Shown here piece after piece: positions 6,666-13,917 of a stretch of 23,774 bases of DNA. The translations under genes and the position numbers were made by a program. The stretch's first letter is position 1, and each line of letters opens with the position of its first letter. The notes under the pieces are model-generated. The model made no database searches. It saw only the letters and a program-made list of their open reading frames with translations, and was not told the origin of the DNA. The DNA is from Candidatus Campbelliibacteriota bacterium (lineage in GTDB: Bacteria > Patescibacteriota > Minisyncoccia > Phycocordibacterales > CSBR16-193), in NCBI GenBank assembly GCA_007129455.1, contig SKVL01000051.1, positions 1 to 23,774 of the forward strand. Reading direction: 5' to 3'.

Positions 6666-7631
6666 TTAAAAAATTCCGTCCAAAATATGAGAGACAAACT
6701 CTTCAAAAGAAATTCCCGAGGCCTCCAACTCCAGAAGAAAAAGTGACGTGTCGGTCAAGCCAGGTAAGGTGTTGACTTCCAGCATAAAAACTCCCCTTTC
6801 GGGGTTTACCACAAAGTCCGAACGAGAGTAGTGCCTTAAGCCCAGAGAGCGATGGATCAATGCGGCGTTCTTTTGGAGCTCTTTTTTCTCCTCTTTACTG
6901 AAATTTCCGGGGCAGTACTCAAGGGTCTTCCCGCCATACTTCTCATCATAATCGAAAAAGTTGGAAAAATGAGGCACTATCTCAACCGGAAAAAGAGAAT
7001 AAATCTCCTCCCCGCGAAAGTTCTCAATGACACCGCAAGTCGCCTCTCGACCCTTAATGTACTCTTGTATTAAAACAGCCGGTCCATACCTGAAGGCATA
7101 CTCCACCGCCGCCTCCAGTTCCTCTTCGGAAGATACGAGACTGACCCCAACCGATGAGCCTGATGAAACCGGTTTTACCACCAGCGGAAAAGAAACCTTT
7201 TTGGAGAACAAAAGAATATCGTCACGAGTGTTACCTTCCCTTACCAGAAGGGTCATGGGAATCTGTATGCCCTCCTTGGTGCAACTATTGAGAGAGAGGT
7301 CCTTTCTCATCGCCAAGGCCGAAGCGACTCGCCCAGAGCCCGTGTAAGGAATACCAAAGATGTCCAACATCTCTTGTATACCGCCATCTTCTCCGTAAGT
7401 TCCGTGTAAAGCATTGAATACGCCGTCAATATTATTTAAAACGGAAGAAGGTTTTTTGGCAACGCCGTTTAAATACCAAACGCCGTGCTTATCTATAAAG
7501 AGATCCCTCCACTCATATCCAGGTATTTCGAGTGAGAGAACTCTCTTCCCTGTTTTAAGTGAAACCTCGTACTCCGGAGACGGACCACCTCTAGCCACAC
7601 CTATACGTTTTTTAAAACCGGATGATCTCAT
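6666..7631 (-). CDS. ddl: D-alanine--D-alanine ligase
   Basis: A 321-residue ATP-grasp ligase that joins two D-alanines for the peptidoglycan stem peptide in the cytoplasm. Motifs: GGPSPEYEVS (15-24, substrate loop), HGTYGEDG (76-83), KPVSSGSSVGVS (153-164, ATP-grasp loop), FFDYDEKY (about 225-232) and EVNTLPGLTDTS (285-296, Mg/ATP site). Length is normal for Ddl. ATG at 7631 is chosen: it starts six residues before the first beta strand and has TATAAT at a leaderless distance. A TTG at 7655 would overlap that promoter and adds no conserved residues. It lies 55 bp downstream of uvrC on the same strand; no other cell-wall gene is next to it. Confidence 0.95.
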   Translation of the reverse strand: MRSSGFKKRIGVARGGPSPEYEVSLKTGKRVLSLEIPGYEWRDLFIDKHGVWYLNGVAKKPSSVLNNIDGVFNALHGTYGEDGGIQEMLDIFGIPYTGSGRVASALAMRKDLSLNSCTKEGIQIPMTLLVREGNTRDDILLFSKKVSFPLVVKPVSSGSSVGVSLVSSEEELEAAVEYAFRYGPAVLIQEYIKGREATCGVIENFRGEEIYSLFPVEIVPHFSNFFDYDEKYGGKTLEYCPGNFSKEEKKELQKNAALIHRSLGLRHYSRSDFVVNPERGVFMLEVNTLPGLTDTSLFLLELEASGISFEEFVSHILDGIF

Positions 7632-7640
7632 ATTGCTATG

Positions 7641-7649
7641 ATTATAACA
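7641..7649 (-). promoter_or_regulatory. Extended -10 promoter of ddl (leaderless)
   Basis: Minus strand TGTTATAAT (7649-7641), a perfect TG-n-TATAAT. Only nine bases separate it from the ATG at 7631, so transcription should start within about three bases of the start codon. A good -35 at 17 bp is not seen, as is common for extended -10 promoters. Confidence 0.6.
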
Positions 7650-7686
7650 CGTCAATCAATAAAATCTGCACCAAGTTAAGTCAACT

Positions 7687-8955
7687 TTATCTCATCTTCT
7701 CCCTCAAAGACCTGTGGTAAAAAAGAGCAAAACGGTGAGCTTCCATGTTTGCCGATACAATTTCCTTTTTATAGAGATCGATTATCTTTTTGTCACCGTG
7801 ATAGCGATGAGGTCGATGGTTCTTATCTTTGGTCACAGCTACGACTTGTATACTCCTCCCCGCTTCTCTCAAGGCCAGAGTCACGGCGTTTTTCTGAGCC
7901 ACCCCGCCGTCAACTACGACAAGGTTGGGAAGTTCCCAATCTTCGTGCGACATCCTCCGGCGAATAACTTCTTTCAGGGCTTTGGTATCATCGATTCCCG
8001 GTTTTTCTTTTATTTTGAACTTACGGTAATCACTTTTTTTCAGCTTACCTCCCTCAACAACCGAAAAAGCTCCCACCACAAACGCACCGGAGGTATGAGC
8101 TATATCGTAGCCTTCGATCCGGTAAGATGTTTTTGGGGCCTCTTTTTCTTCTCGTCGAAGATTAGACCGGGAATCTTCAAAATCAAAATCTTTAAGCAAA
8201 GAAATATCTCTGATATGCTCCAATGCTTTTATACGCCTTTGGGTTTCCCCCGCTTTTTCAAACTCTTGTTTTTTGGAATAAATGTCTCTTTCCTTTTCAA
8301 GCTTTCTTATCAGCTGTCCTTTCTTACCTTGAAAAAAGAGAGAGAGATGACCGATGAGCTTACCGTATTCCCGAGCAGATATTTCCCCGACGCAAGTACC
8401 CGGACACAGTTCGATCTGCCAATTAAAACAAGGCTTGGGAGTTCTACTTTTTTGAAGATAGGCGGGCATGCACTTCTCATCTCTGAAGGGGAATATCTTC
8501 CTTATTATCTTCAAAGCCTCCTTCAAAAGACCACCCTGAGGAAACGGTCCGAATATATGAAGAGGTTTTATCTTGTCTTTGTTTTTATATAACTCTCTTT
8601 CTCGTATCAAACCGACGACAGGAAGTTCTTCCTTGGTTATCAAAACATAAGAGAAACTTTTGTCATCCTTTTCTCTGCTGTTGAAAGGAGGTTTGTGTTT
8701 CTTGATAAGCCTTGCTTCCAACAGAAGAGCTTCGAGTGTCGAATCGGTTTTTTCAAAGTCGACGTCGTCAATCTCCTCTCTCATTCTCGCTATCCATGAA
8801 CTTCTGGTCTTTTCCAAATCAGGTCCGAAATAACTTCTCACTCTATCGCGAAGAGACACCGCCTTGCCAATATAAAGAACCTCGCCCTTCCTGTTCTTGA
8901 AAAAATATACACCGGGGCTTTTGGGAATTTTAATAAACTGTGTTTTTAAATTCAT
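7687..8955 (-). CDS. uvrC: UvrABC excinuclease subunit C, short form without HhH region
   Basis: A 422-residue protein (family usually near 600) that makes the two incisions of nucleotide excision repair. N-terminal GIY-YIG nuclease: GVYFF at 15-19 and YIGKA at 28-32 with R36/R39. Four cysteines C162, C176, C184, C188 match the spacing of the UvrC Fe-S cluster. UVR (UvrB-binding) motif about 218-254. RNase-H-like nuclease: D284 (GYDIAHTSG), D349 (VVDGG), H407 (EAHRFALFYHR). The protein stops soon after this motif at SLREKMR, so the C-terminal tandem helix-hairpin-helix DNA-binding region is absent. No HhH remnant is seen between the stop and ddl. Start: ATG at 8955 fits a leaderless transcript; ATG at 8961 adds two residues. 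Confidence 0.95.
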   Translation of the reverse strand: MNLKTQFIKIPKSPGVYFFKNRKGEVLYIGKAVSLRDRVRSYFGPDLEKTRSSWIARMREEIDDVDFEKTDSTLEALLLEARLIKKHKPPFNSREKDDKSFSYVLITKEELPVVGLIRERELYKNKDKIKPLHIFGPFPQGGLLKEALKIIRKIFPFRDEKCMPAYLQKSRTPKPCFNWQIELCPGTCVGEISAREYGKLIGHLSLFFQGKKGQLIRKLEKERDIYSKKQEFEKAGETQRRIKALEHIRDISLLKDFDFEDSRSNLRREEKEAPKTSYRIEGYDIAHTSGAFVVGAFSVVEGGKLKKSDYRKFKIKEKPGIDDTKALKEVIRRRMSHEDWELPNLVVVDGGVAQKNAVTLALREAGRSIQVVAVTKDKNHRPHRYHGDKKIIDLYKKEIVSANMEAHRFALFYHRSLREKMR

Positions 8956-8963
8956 TTTCATGG

Positions 8964-8969
8964 ATTCTA
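8964..8969 (-). promoter_or_regulatory. Candidate -10 box of uvrC
   Basis: Minus strand TAGAAT (8969-8964) ends eight bases before the ATG at 8955. The -35 region is poor. A palindrome (8999-9016) lies just upstream. Confidence 0.35.
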
Positions 8970-8998
8970 TCTTTGAAATTTTTAGATTTTTACTTTAA

Positions 8999-9016
8999 TT
9001 TACCATATATGGTAAA
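8999..9016. promoter_or_regulatory. 18-bp perfect palindrome between divergent genes, possible operator
   Basis: TTTACCATATATGGTAAA is a perfect inverted repeat in the 71-bp gap between uvrC (minus) and the small membrane-protein gene (plus). Its size and place suit a dimeric repressor, but no regulator is next to it, and the run is AT-rich. Confidence 0.4.
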
Positions 9017-9026
9017 CTCAAAAAAT

Positions 9027-9266
9027 ATGAAGACCCTACCCTCATTGAGACTCAATATCAACTGGAAACAGGCTCTGCTCTACGAATCAGCCTTAATGTC
9101 TCTGGGGTTGCTAATCGGATCAACTTGGCCGGAGTACTTTGCTGGATTTGTAAAATGGGTGCTGCTTGCAATCTTTTTTATAGCGGGTGGATATATTCTA
9201 CTCCTTTGGTTGGCTCAAAACAAAGATGAGACCCCAATCGGAAGTGAAGACCGAAAAAATCACTGA
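9027..9266 (+). CDS. Small two-helix membrane protein, unknown function
   Basis: A 79-residue protein with two hydrophobic stretches: ALLYESALMSLGLLIGSTWP (about 17-36) and WVLLAIFFIAGGYILLLWLA (about 43-62), then a charged tail (QNKDETPIGSEDRKNH). It has no family I recognise. ATG at 9027 (MKTLPSLRLN) is preferred; an in-frame ATG at 9009 lies inside the palindrome and adds six residues. A weak -10 (TAAACT, 9013-9018) ends eight bases before 9027. It is divergent from uvrC and followed, after 91 bp with a separate promoter, by the SurA-like gene. The ORF could be a real small protein or a chance frame, but the two clean helices and lack of an opposing gene support it. Confidence 0.6.
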   Translation: MKTLPSLRLNINWKQALLYESALMSLGLLIGSTWPEYFAGFVKWVLLAIFFIAGGYILLLWLAQNKDETPIGSEDRKNH

Positions 9267-9290
9267 TTTTAAATAAATTTAAAAATTTTA

Positions 9291-9319
9291 TTGTTCTTCT
9301 TTATCTTTTTTGTTACAAT
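9291..9319 (+). promoter_or_regulatory. Promoter of the SurA-like gene
   Basis: TTGTTC (9291-9296), 17-bp spacer, TACAAT (9314-9319) with extended TG at 9311-9312. Predicted start near 9326, giving a leader of about 32 bases before the ATG at 9358. Confidence 0.7.
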
Positions 9320-9357
9320 GCTTTTATTACAAACTTAAAAATCCAACAACATAATTT

Positions 9358-10248
9358 ATGGAAAATAAAGAAGAGAATCTAAATGAAACTTCAAATTTAT
9401 CGGAGGATAAAGCAGAAAAGTCCTCCGATCCAAAAAAAAGTACTGGAAACTTTATAGTTTGGGCGGTTGTAATTTTGGTCGTCGCAAGTTTCATAACATT
9501 CGGTGTCTTGAAATGGGGAGAAGAAAGTTTACCGGACGATAATGAAATCCTTGCAATCGTCGGTGGAATCGAGATAACAATGGATGATATCAGGCCCGAA
9601 CTGGAAGAAGCTAAAGCGGAATACTTGGCTCAAGGTTTCGACATAACACAAGAAGAGGGCATGGAAGAGATGATAATATTGCAGATTGTTCAAAGCAAAG
9701 TGCATCAAAAAATATTGATGAAACAGGCTGAAAAATTGAATTTGGAGATAGATGACGAACAAGTTGAAGAGGAATACCAAACATTGATTGATCATTTTGG
9801 AGGCACCGCCCAACTTGAAGCGGCATTGGAAGAGGCCAAAATGACGGAAAAAGGACTGAAAGAAAACATACATAAAAGTCTACTTATTCGCTCTTTAGCC
9901 CAAAAAGAGGGTGATTTGGATATAACGGAAGAAGATATTCAAGAATATTACAACGAACTTCTCTCCTACATGGGAGAAGGTTTACCACCCCTGGAAGAAA
10001 TCAGAGACCAGCTCGAACAAGAACTCTTAAACGAAAGGATAAGCGAGGTTTTGGATCTGATTCTCATGGAAATAGAAGGAGAGTATAATGTTCAAATATT
10101 TGTGGAAATGCCGGAACCGCAAATACCGTCATTCCAACCTGAAGCGAATGAACAAGGAGACGCTGAAATGACCGAAGAGGAGCTTATGCAAATGTTAATG
10201 GAAGAAGCGGAACAACAGGGTTCACCGGAAGTAGAGCAAACAGAGTAA
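9358..10248 (+). CDS. Membrane-anchored SurA N-terminal-domain chaperone-like protein without PPIase domain
   Basis: A 296-residue protein: polar N-terminus (1-30), one transmembrane helix (31-51, FIVWAVVILVVASFITFGVL), then an outside domain. Residues about 62-182 (AIVGGIEITMDDIRPELE, the helical segment to KSLLIRSLAQ) match the SurA N-terminal/trigger-factor-like fold, where 'VNG/VGG-x-x-I-T' begins the domain. In SurA/PpiC/PrsA this is followed by a roughly 90-residue parvulin domain; here only 55 residues follow before a Glu-rich, Met-rich tail (251-296), so no prolyl isomerase is present. It probably holds secreted polypeptides, by family analogy. It has its own promoter and a strong terminator, so it is a single-gene unit. 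The protein is strongly acidic outside the membrane. Confidence 0.8.
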   Translation: MENKEENLNETSNLSEDKAEKSSDPKKSTGNFIVWAVVILVVASFITFGVLKWGEESLPDDNEILAIVGGIEITMDDIRPELEEAKAEYLAQGFDITQEEGMEEMIILQIVQSKVHQKILMKQAEKLNLEIDDEQVEEEYQTLIDHFGGTAQLEAALEEAKMTEKGLKENIHKSLLIRSLAQKEGDLDITEEDIQEYYNELLSYMGEGLPPLEEIRDQLEQELLNERISEVLDLILMEIEGEYNVQIFVEMPEPQIPSFQPEANEQGDAEMTEEELMQMLMEEAEQQGSPEVEQTE

Positions 10249-10275
10249 AATTCCGAATCCGAGTTCCGGACATCA

Positions 10276-10311
10276 GAACCCCTCATCTTTTGGTGGGGGG
10301 TTCTTTTATTT
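10276..10311 (+). terminator. Rho-independent terminator after the SurA-like gene
   Basis: A 12-bp stem GAACCCCTCATC (10276-10287) with GGTGGGGGGTTC (10292-10303), two wobble pairs, loop TTTT, followed by TTTTATTT. It is 27 bases past the stop codon. Read on the minus strand there is no T-run, so it mainly serves the plus strand. Confidence 0.92.
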
Positions 10312-10343
10312 CAGAGAGAAAAACCGAACAGATAATACTTCGA

Positions 10344-10907
10344 TTAAGTTTCTTTAATATCTTTCGATTCGTTTTCATTCAAACTTCCTTCGGATTTAAA
10401 GGGTTTCCCCTTTCTTCTCGGAGCCTCCTCGATACAACGCAGAATCATTCTTTTTACCTCGTAAGGTTTTTGCGACTGACGTAAAATAATCTGTCGTGAA
10501 GAGCCGGCCGTTTGAACGTGAACGTCTCCAAAGTCAAAGGTTGTGGCAATAAAACCCTTAACATCTACCGTGATATCCTGTATCCTTCTCAAACTCAAAG
10601 TTTTCGTTTTTCTTGAAAAAAGACTGCTTTGATCGACATCCACTACTCGCATGTTGGTTATGTACCAGACATCCAAATAGTACTCCGTCCAACGTATGAT
10701 CAAAAAAATAGTAACAAACAAAAGCCACCAAGAGTACAGAGCGATAACCAAAGCCGATGCCGGACCTCCGAGAGATATATGGTCAAATACACTAAAAGAA
10801 ATGACACTCAAGATGATTATCGCAACCAAGGGGAAAAGGGCCAGAATAACCGCACCGAAGACGGGGGCCACCATAACAAACCAGTGCCTGCGCACTTCTT
10901 TTACCAT
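10344..10907 (-). CDS. Bacterial PH-domain (bPH2/DUF304-type) membrane protein
   Basis: A 187-residue protein with two transmembrane helices (about 9-37 and 50-71) followed by a bacterial pleckstrin-homology-like domain: WTEYYLDVWYITNMRVVDVDQ, then SLRRIQDITV and FDFGDVHVQTAG, a pattern typical of YdbS/YdbT-like proteins. Function is unknown; these domains are not shown to bind lipids in general. Start: ATG at 10907 has a clear Shine-Dalgarno (AAGGAG, 10918-10913, five bases before it). In-frame ATGs at 10925 and 10934 would put that site inside the gene. A promoter lies at 10965-10938 although truB and a small ORF are upstream on the same strand. The tail after residue 155 is charged. Confidence 0.8.
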   Translation of the reverse strand: MVKEVRRHWFVMVAPVFGAVILALFPLVAIIILSVISFSVFDHISLGGPASALVIALYSWWLLFVTIFLIIRWTEYYLDVWYITNMRVVDVDQSSLFSRKTKTLSLRRIQDITVDVKGFIATTFDFGDVHVQTAGSSRQIILRQSQKPYEVKRMILRCIEEAPRRKGKPFKSEGSLNENESKDIKET

Positions 10908-10937
10908 TCTTTCTCCTTCTTTCATCTGTAACATAAA

Positions 10938-10965
10938 ATTTTATTTTATTTGAACTTATCTACAA
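10938..10965 (-). promoter_or_regulatory. Candidate promoter of the PH-domain gene
   Basis: Minus strand TTGTAG (10965-10960), 16-bp spacer, TAAAAT (10943-10938). Predicted start near 10931, which gives a 24-base leader containing the AAGGAG site and ATG 10907. Confidence 0.5.
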
Positions 10966-10968
10966 GTA

Positions 10969-11190
10969 TTAAGAAAAAAGAGTGAATGCCAAAAGAGCCA
11001 AAAAAGAAGCCCCCAAAAGACTGAGAGAGATAGAGAAGTACAGTTTTTTTATTAGCTTGATAACACTGTCAGTCTCTCCGTACCTCTTCCAATGATAACG
11101 TAACATTATTGAAAAAACTGCATACACCAAAACTACAGCGACCATAATGAACCATAAGATGAGGGCGGATACTGTAAAATCTTCAAACAT
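10969..11190 (-). CDS. Small two-helix membrane protein, unknown function
   Basis: A 73-residue protein: MFEDFTVSALILWFIMVAVV starts a helix reaching YAVFSIML, then a basic loop RYHWKRYGETDSVIKLIKK and a second helix LYFSISLSLLGASFLALLAFTLF to the end. No family is recognised. ATG at 11190 is preceded by AAAGGA two to three bases upstream; a TTG at 11223 is less likely. It lies 35 bp after truB and 61 bp before the PH-domain start, all on the minus strand, so these three probably share transcripts. The helix-basic loop-helix shape suggests a hairpin with the loop in the cytoplasm. Confidence 0.65.
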   Translation of the reverse strand: MFEDFTVSALILWFIMVAVVLVYAVFSIMLRYHWKRYGETDSVIKLIKKLYFSISLSLLGASFLALLAFTLFS

Positions 11191-11225
11191 TTTCCTTTGA
11201 ACTATATAGATATAGTAACACAAAC

Positions 11226-11984
11226 TTAAAGAAGTGTATGTTCAAAACCGAAAGGGCCGACATCTGTTCTAACTATATGAAAAGCCATGGCCGAAGAGTC
11301 GCACTCTCTTCCCAAACGGTCGGCCAAAGAGCGTACATAGGTTCCCGTCGAAGCCTTTATCTTAAAACGAACCAGTGGGAGCGTTGCACCTTCGGGATAG
11401 CTATTTTCAATCACCGACCAACTTTCAAGAACCTCGGACTGCCTGAAATCTCCCCCAACCCTTCTTATCTTATCCTTCGCCACTTTAACGACAGACGGGA
11501 GAGGAACTCTCAGAGTCTGCAAAAAATTAAATTCGTAAATAAATATTTTTCGACTCGGTAAAGAAACGGGTATACCTTGACGAGCCCAATAAAAAAGAGG
11601 CTTTCCATCAACCGTCTTTGAAGAATAAGGCGGGTAGACCTCGGTCCTTTCCCCTTCCCATTCAATGGTTATCTTTCGGAGACTCTCTTCCAAATTCTTC
11701 TTGGGAAGTCGGCCTTTTTTAACTATTCCCAACGGATCAAAGCTGTCGCTCTTCAACCCGAACAGAACATCGAAGTAGTATGTCTTGTCGTGATTGAGGT
11801 GGACGTCACGATTTTTGTTGGCTTCACCCGACAAAACAAGCATCACTCCCTGAGCCAAAGGATCCAGTCTTCCCGCATAACTTAATTTCTCTTTTTCCAA
11901 CTCGGGAAAGGACTCTCTGGCACGATCCAAAGCTTCCAACGGAGTCTCTCCCGGCAGTTTGTATATGGCGAAAACTTTATTCAT
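11226..11984 (-). CDS. truB: tRNA pseudouridine(55) synthase
   Basis: A 252-residue enzyme that makes pseudouridine 55 in the T loop of tRNAs. The N-terminal YKLPGETPLEALDRAR corresponds to the 'dKPxGxTS' motif, here altered. The catalytic Asp is D41 in YAGRLDPLAQGVML. Further motifs: KTYYFDVLFG, PPYSSKTVDGKPLFYWAR (substrate loop) and STGTYVRSLADRLG near the end. There is no C-terminal PUA domain of the E. coli kind. It is divergent from hisS with 43 bp between start codons and is followed by two membrane-protein genes. The first motif has P11-G12-E13-T14 rather than P-x-G-x-T-S; the catalytic motif is intact, so activity is expected. Confidence 0.93.
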   Translation of the reverse strand: MNKVFAIYKLPGETPLEALDRARESFPELEKEKLSYAGRLDPLAQGVMLVLSGEANKNRDVHLNHDKTYYFDVLFGLKSDSFDPLGIVKKGRLPKKNLEESLRKITIEWEGERTEVYPPYSSKTVDGKPLFYWARQGIPVSLPSRKIFIYEFNFLQTLRVPLPSVVKVAKDKIRRVGGDFRQSEVLESWSVIENSYPEGATLPLVRFKIKASTGTYVRSLADRLGRECDSSAMAFHIVRTDVGPFGFEHTLL

Positions 11985-11990
11985 TTATTT

Positions 11991-12020
11991 CTTGTTAAAG
12001 GGTCCGATTTCTCGTACAAT
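11991..12020 (+). promoter_or_regulatory. hisS promoter (leaderless), overlapping a divergent truB promoter
   Basis: TTGTTA (11992-11997), 17-bp spacer, TACAAT (12015-12020); start of transcription expected at 12026-12028, on the hisS ATG (12028). On the minus strand the same hexamers can work the other way: TTGTAC (12019-12014) as -35 and TAACAA (11997-11992, weak) as -10, ending seven bases before the truB ATG (11984). Confidence 0.7.
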
Positions 12021-12027
12021 ACTATGC

Positions 12028-13338
12028 ATGAGTAAAAAAACCAAGCTATCAACCGATAACTACAAAGGTGTACGCGATTTCTATCCCGAAGACCTCAGAG
12101 AGCAAAAATACATACGATCAAAAATGCGTGAAGTAGTCGAAGGTTTCGGATATGAAGAGTACAATGCTTCTCCATTGGAGTACACGGAGATATATGCCGC
12201 CAAATCGGGAGAAGAAATTGTCAAAGAACAGACTTATACCTTCGAGGACAAAGGTGGCCGAACGGTCTCCTTAAGACCTGAGATGACCCCAACAGTTGCA
12301 AGGATGATAGCCAAAAAAACAAGAGAACTTACTTTCCCGGTTCGTTGGTACTCAATCGCCAATCTGTTTCGTTATGAAAGCCCCCAAAAAGGAAGGTTAC
12401 GCGAACACTATCAATTAAACGCCGACATATTCGGTGGCGTGACCGAAGACGCGGATATGGAGATGATATCCTTAATACACGCGATTATGAAGAGTTTCGG
12501 AGCCAAAACGACAGATTTTACCATCTACATAAATGACCGTCGCCTTCTTAATTCTCTGTATGATATCCATGAAATAGACTCGGACCTTAGACCCGAAATA
12601 TCAAAACTTCTTGATAAGAAAGATAAAATGAACAGTAAAGAGTTTATCCGCGCCATGAGTGAACTAATTGAAAAAGAAAAGACGGAATCCCTGCTTGAAA
12701 ACATCTCTTCTCCCAACAAGGTCCTGGAAGTCCTCGGTCAGGAAGACCCGTCAATCACGCATATCATCAACATAATAGAGAGGCTCAACCGAAACAGTGT
12801 CACTAATGTTTTTTTCAATCCGACTCTGGTTCGAGGTTTCGACTACTACACAGGGCTGGTGTTCGAGGTTTTTGATACTGACTCCAAAAATCCTCGCTCC
12901 ATTTTCGGTGGAGGACGTTACGATTCGCTGGTTTCCCTTTTCAGTGACAGAGATATCCCGGCGGTGGGTTTCGGCCTGGGAGATGTGAGACTTTTAGAGT
13001 TTTTGAAAAACCATTCACTCCTGCCCGACTACGACTCCGAAATTAAAATAATGATATGTCATGCAGGTTCACATTCTTACGCCAAAAGTTCAGCCATTGC
13101 AAATTTTTTCCGAGAAGATAAAATTCCAACGGAAGTGGATATAAGTGGAAAGAAACTTAAAGACCAAATAAGTCGAGCCTCTAAAAGAGGAATACCGTTT
13201 GTGATTATTTCGGGAGATGACCAAACGTCGGAACAGATCAAAATTAAACACCTTGTTTCCAAAAAAGAACTCGAGCTTGGTATTGAAGAAGTCCGAAACT
13301 GGGTTAAGGAAACTCTTAATAAAAACGATTCATGGTAA
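12028..13338 (+). CDS. hisS: Histidyl-tRNA synthetase
   Basis: A 436-residue class II synthetase that charges tRNA-His. Motifs: KGVRDFYPED at the start, RPEMTPTVAR (83-92, motif 2 lead-in), FRYESPQKGRLREHYQ (114-129, motif 2 loop), VRGFDYYTG (268-276, the HisA signature for histidine), FGGGRYD (293-299) and GFGLGDVR (314-321, motif 3). Residues from about 340 form the anticodon-binding domain. Length is normal. Start: ATG at 12028 lies directly at the predicted transcription start; an upstream in-frame ATG at 11959 would overlap truB and its promoter. The last seven bases overlap the next gene. Confidence 0.97.
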   Translation: MSKKTKLSTDNYKGVRDFYPEDLREQKYIRSKMREVVEGFGYEEYNASPLEYTEIYAAKSGEEIVKEQTYTFEDKGGRTVSLRPEMTPTVARMIAKKTRELTFPVRWYSIANLFRYESPQKGRLREHYQLNADIFGGVTEDADMEMISLIHAIMKSFGAKTTDFTIYINDRRLLNSLYDIHEIDSDLRPEISKLLDKKDKMNSKEFIRAMSELIEKEKTESLLENISSPNKVLEVLGQEDPSITHIINIIERLNRNSVTNVFFNPTLVRGFDYYTGLVFEVFDTDSKNPRSIFGGGRYDSLVSLFSDRDIPAVGFGLGDVRLLEFLKNHSLLPDYDSEIKIMICHAGSHSYAKSSAIANFFREDKIPTEVDISGKKLKDQISRASKRGIPFVIISGDDQTSEQIKIKHLVSKKELELGIEEVRNWVKETLNKNDSW

Positions 13339-13910
13339 AAAAAATTGTCTTTGACATAGAAACAAAAAACACTTTTTATGAAATAGAGTCAAACAATCCC
13401 GCCGATTTGGAAATATCCTTGGTCGGTATTTATGATTTTGCAGACAACTCCTACCACTCATACTTGGAAAATGAATTTGGAAAACTATGGAGTCGAATCG
13501 AGAACACCGACATACTTATCGGCTACAACTCCGACCACTTTGACATACCGCTTCTTAACTCATACTACCCCGGAGATTTGTCCACCCTTAAGAGTATTGA
13601 CCTATTGCGAGAGATTAAAAACAAAATCGGCAGAAGAGTAAAACTCGATGATGTTGCACGGGCGACTCTGGGAAAAAAGAAATCGGCCCACGGACTGCAA
13701 GCGGTATCGTGGTGGAAAGCGGGAGAGATAGAGAAGATCCGCAAATACTGCCTTGAAGATGTTCGAATAACAAAAAGTATCTATGACCATGCGATTGCCA
13801 ACGGACACCTCAAATACTCTGAAGGTAGCAAGATTCATACTGTGCCGATAGAAACATCCGATTGGGAAACCAAGAACAACAATGCCATGACACATACATT
13901 GCCTATATAA
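13332..13910 (+). CDS. DEDDy-type 3'-5' exonuclease (RNase H-like fold)
   Basis: A 192-residue stand-alone exonuclease domain. Motif I FDIET gives D8 and E10; motif II GYNSDHFDIPLL gives D71; motif III YCLEDVRITKSIYD gives Y139 and D143. Together this is a complete DEDDy set, as in family B polymerase proofreading domains and the 'predicted 3'-5' exonuclease PolB-like' proteins. There is no polymerase domain. It should remove nucleotides from single-stranded 3' ends with two metal ions; DNA versus RNA substrate cannot be told. ATG at 13332 overlaps the end of hisS by seven bases and the next gene begins seven bases after its stop, so the three are one operon. The 30-residue tail after motif III is not conserved-looking. 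Confidence 0.85.
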   Translation: MVKKIVFDIETKNTFYEIESNNPADLEISLVGIYDFADNSYHSYLENEFGKLWSRIENTDILIGYNSDHFDIPLLNSYYPGDLSTLKSIDLLREIKNKIGRRVKLDDVARATLGKKKSAHGLQAVSWWKAGEIEKIRKYCLEDVRITKSIYDHAIANGHLKYSEGSKIHTVPIETSDWETKNNNAMTHTLPI

Positions 13911-13917
13911 TGTTTTT

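Noticed and set aside
7632..7655. TTG-initiated extension of ddl
   Set aside because: It would contain the TGTTATAAT promoter and adds eight unconserved residues.
7714..8592. Open frame of 292 codons on the plus strand
   Set aside because: It mirrors uvrC, which has all family motifs; low-complexity Phe/Ser-rich product is typical of an antisense frame.
9267..9290. AT-rich stretch after the small ORF as a terminator
   Set aside because: AAATTT-type runs give no GC stem; only the promoter at 9291-9319 is supported.
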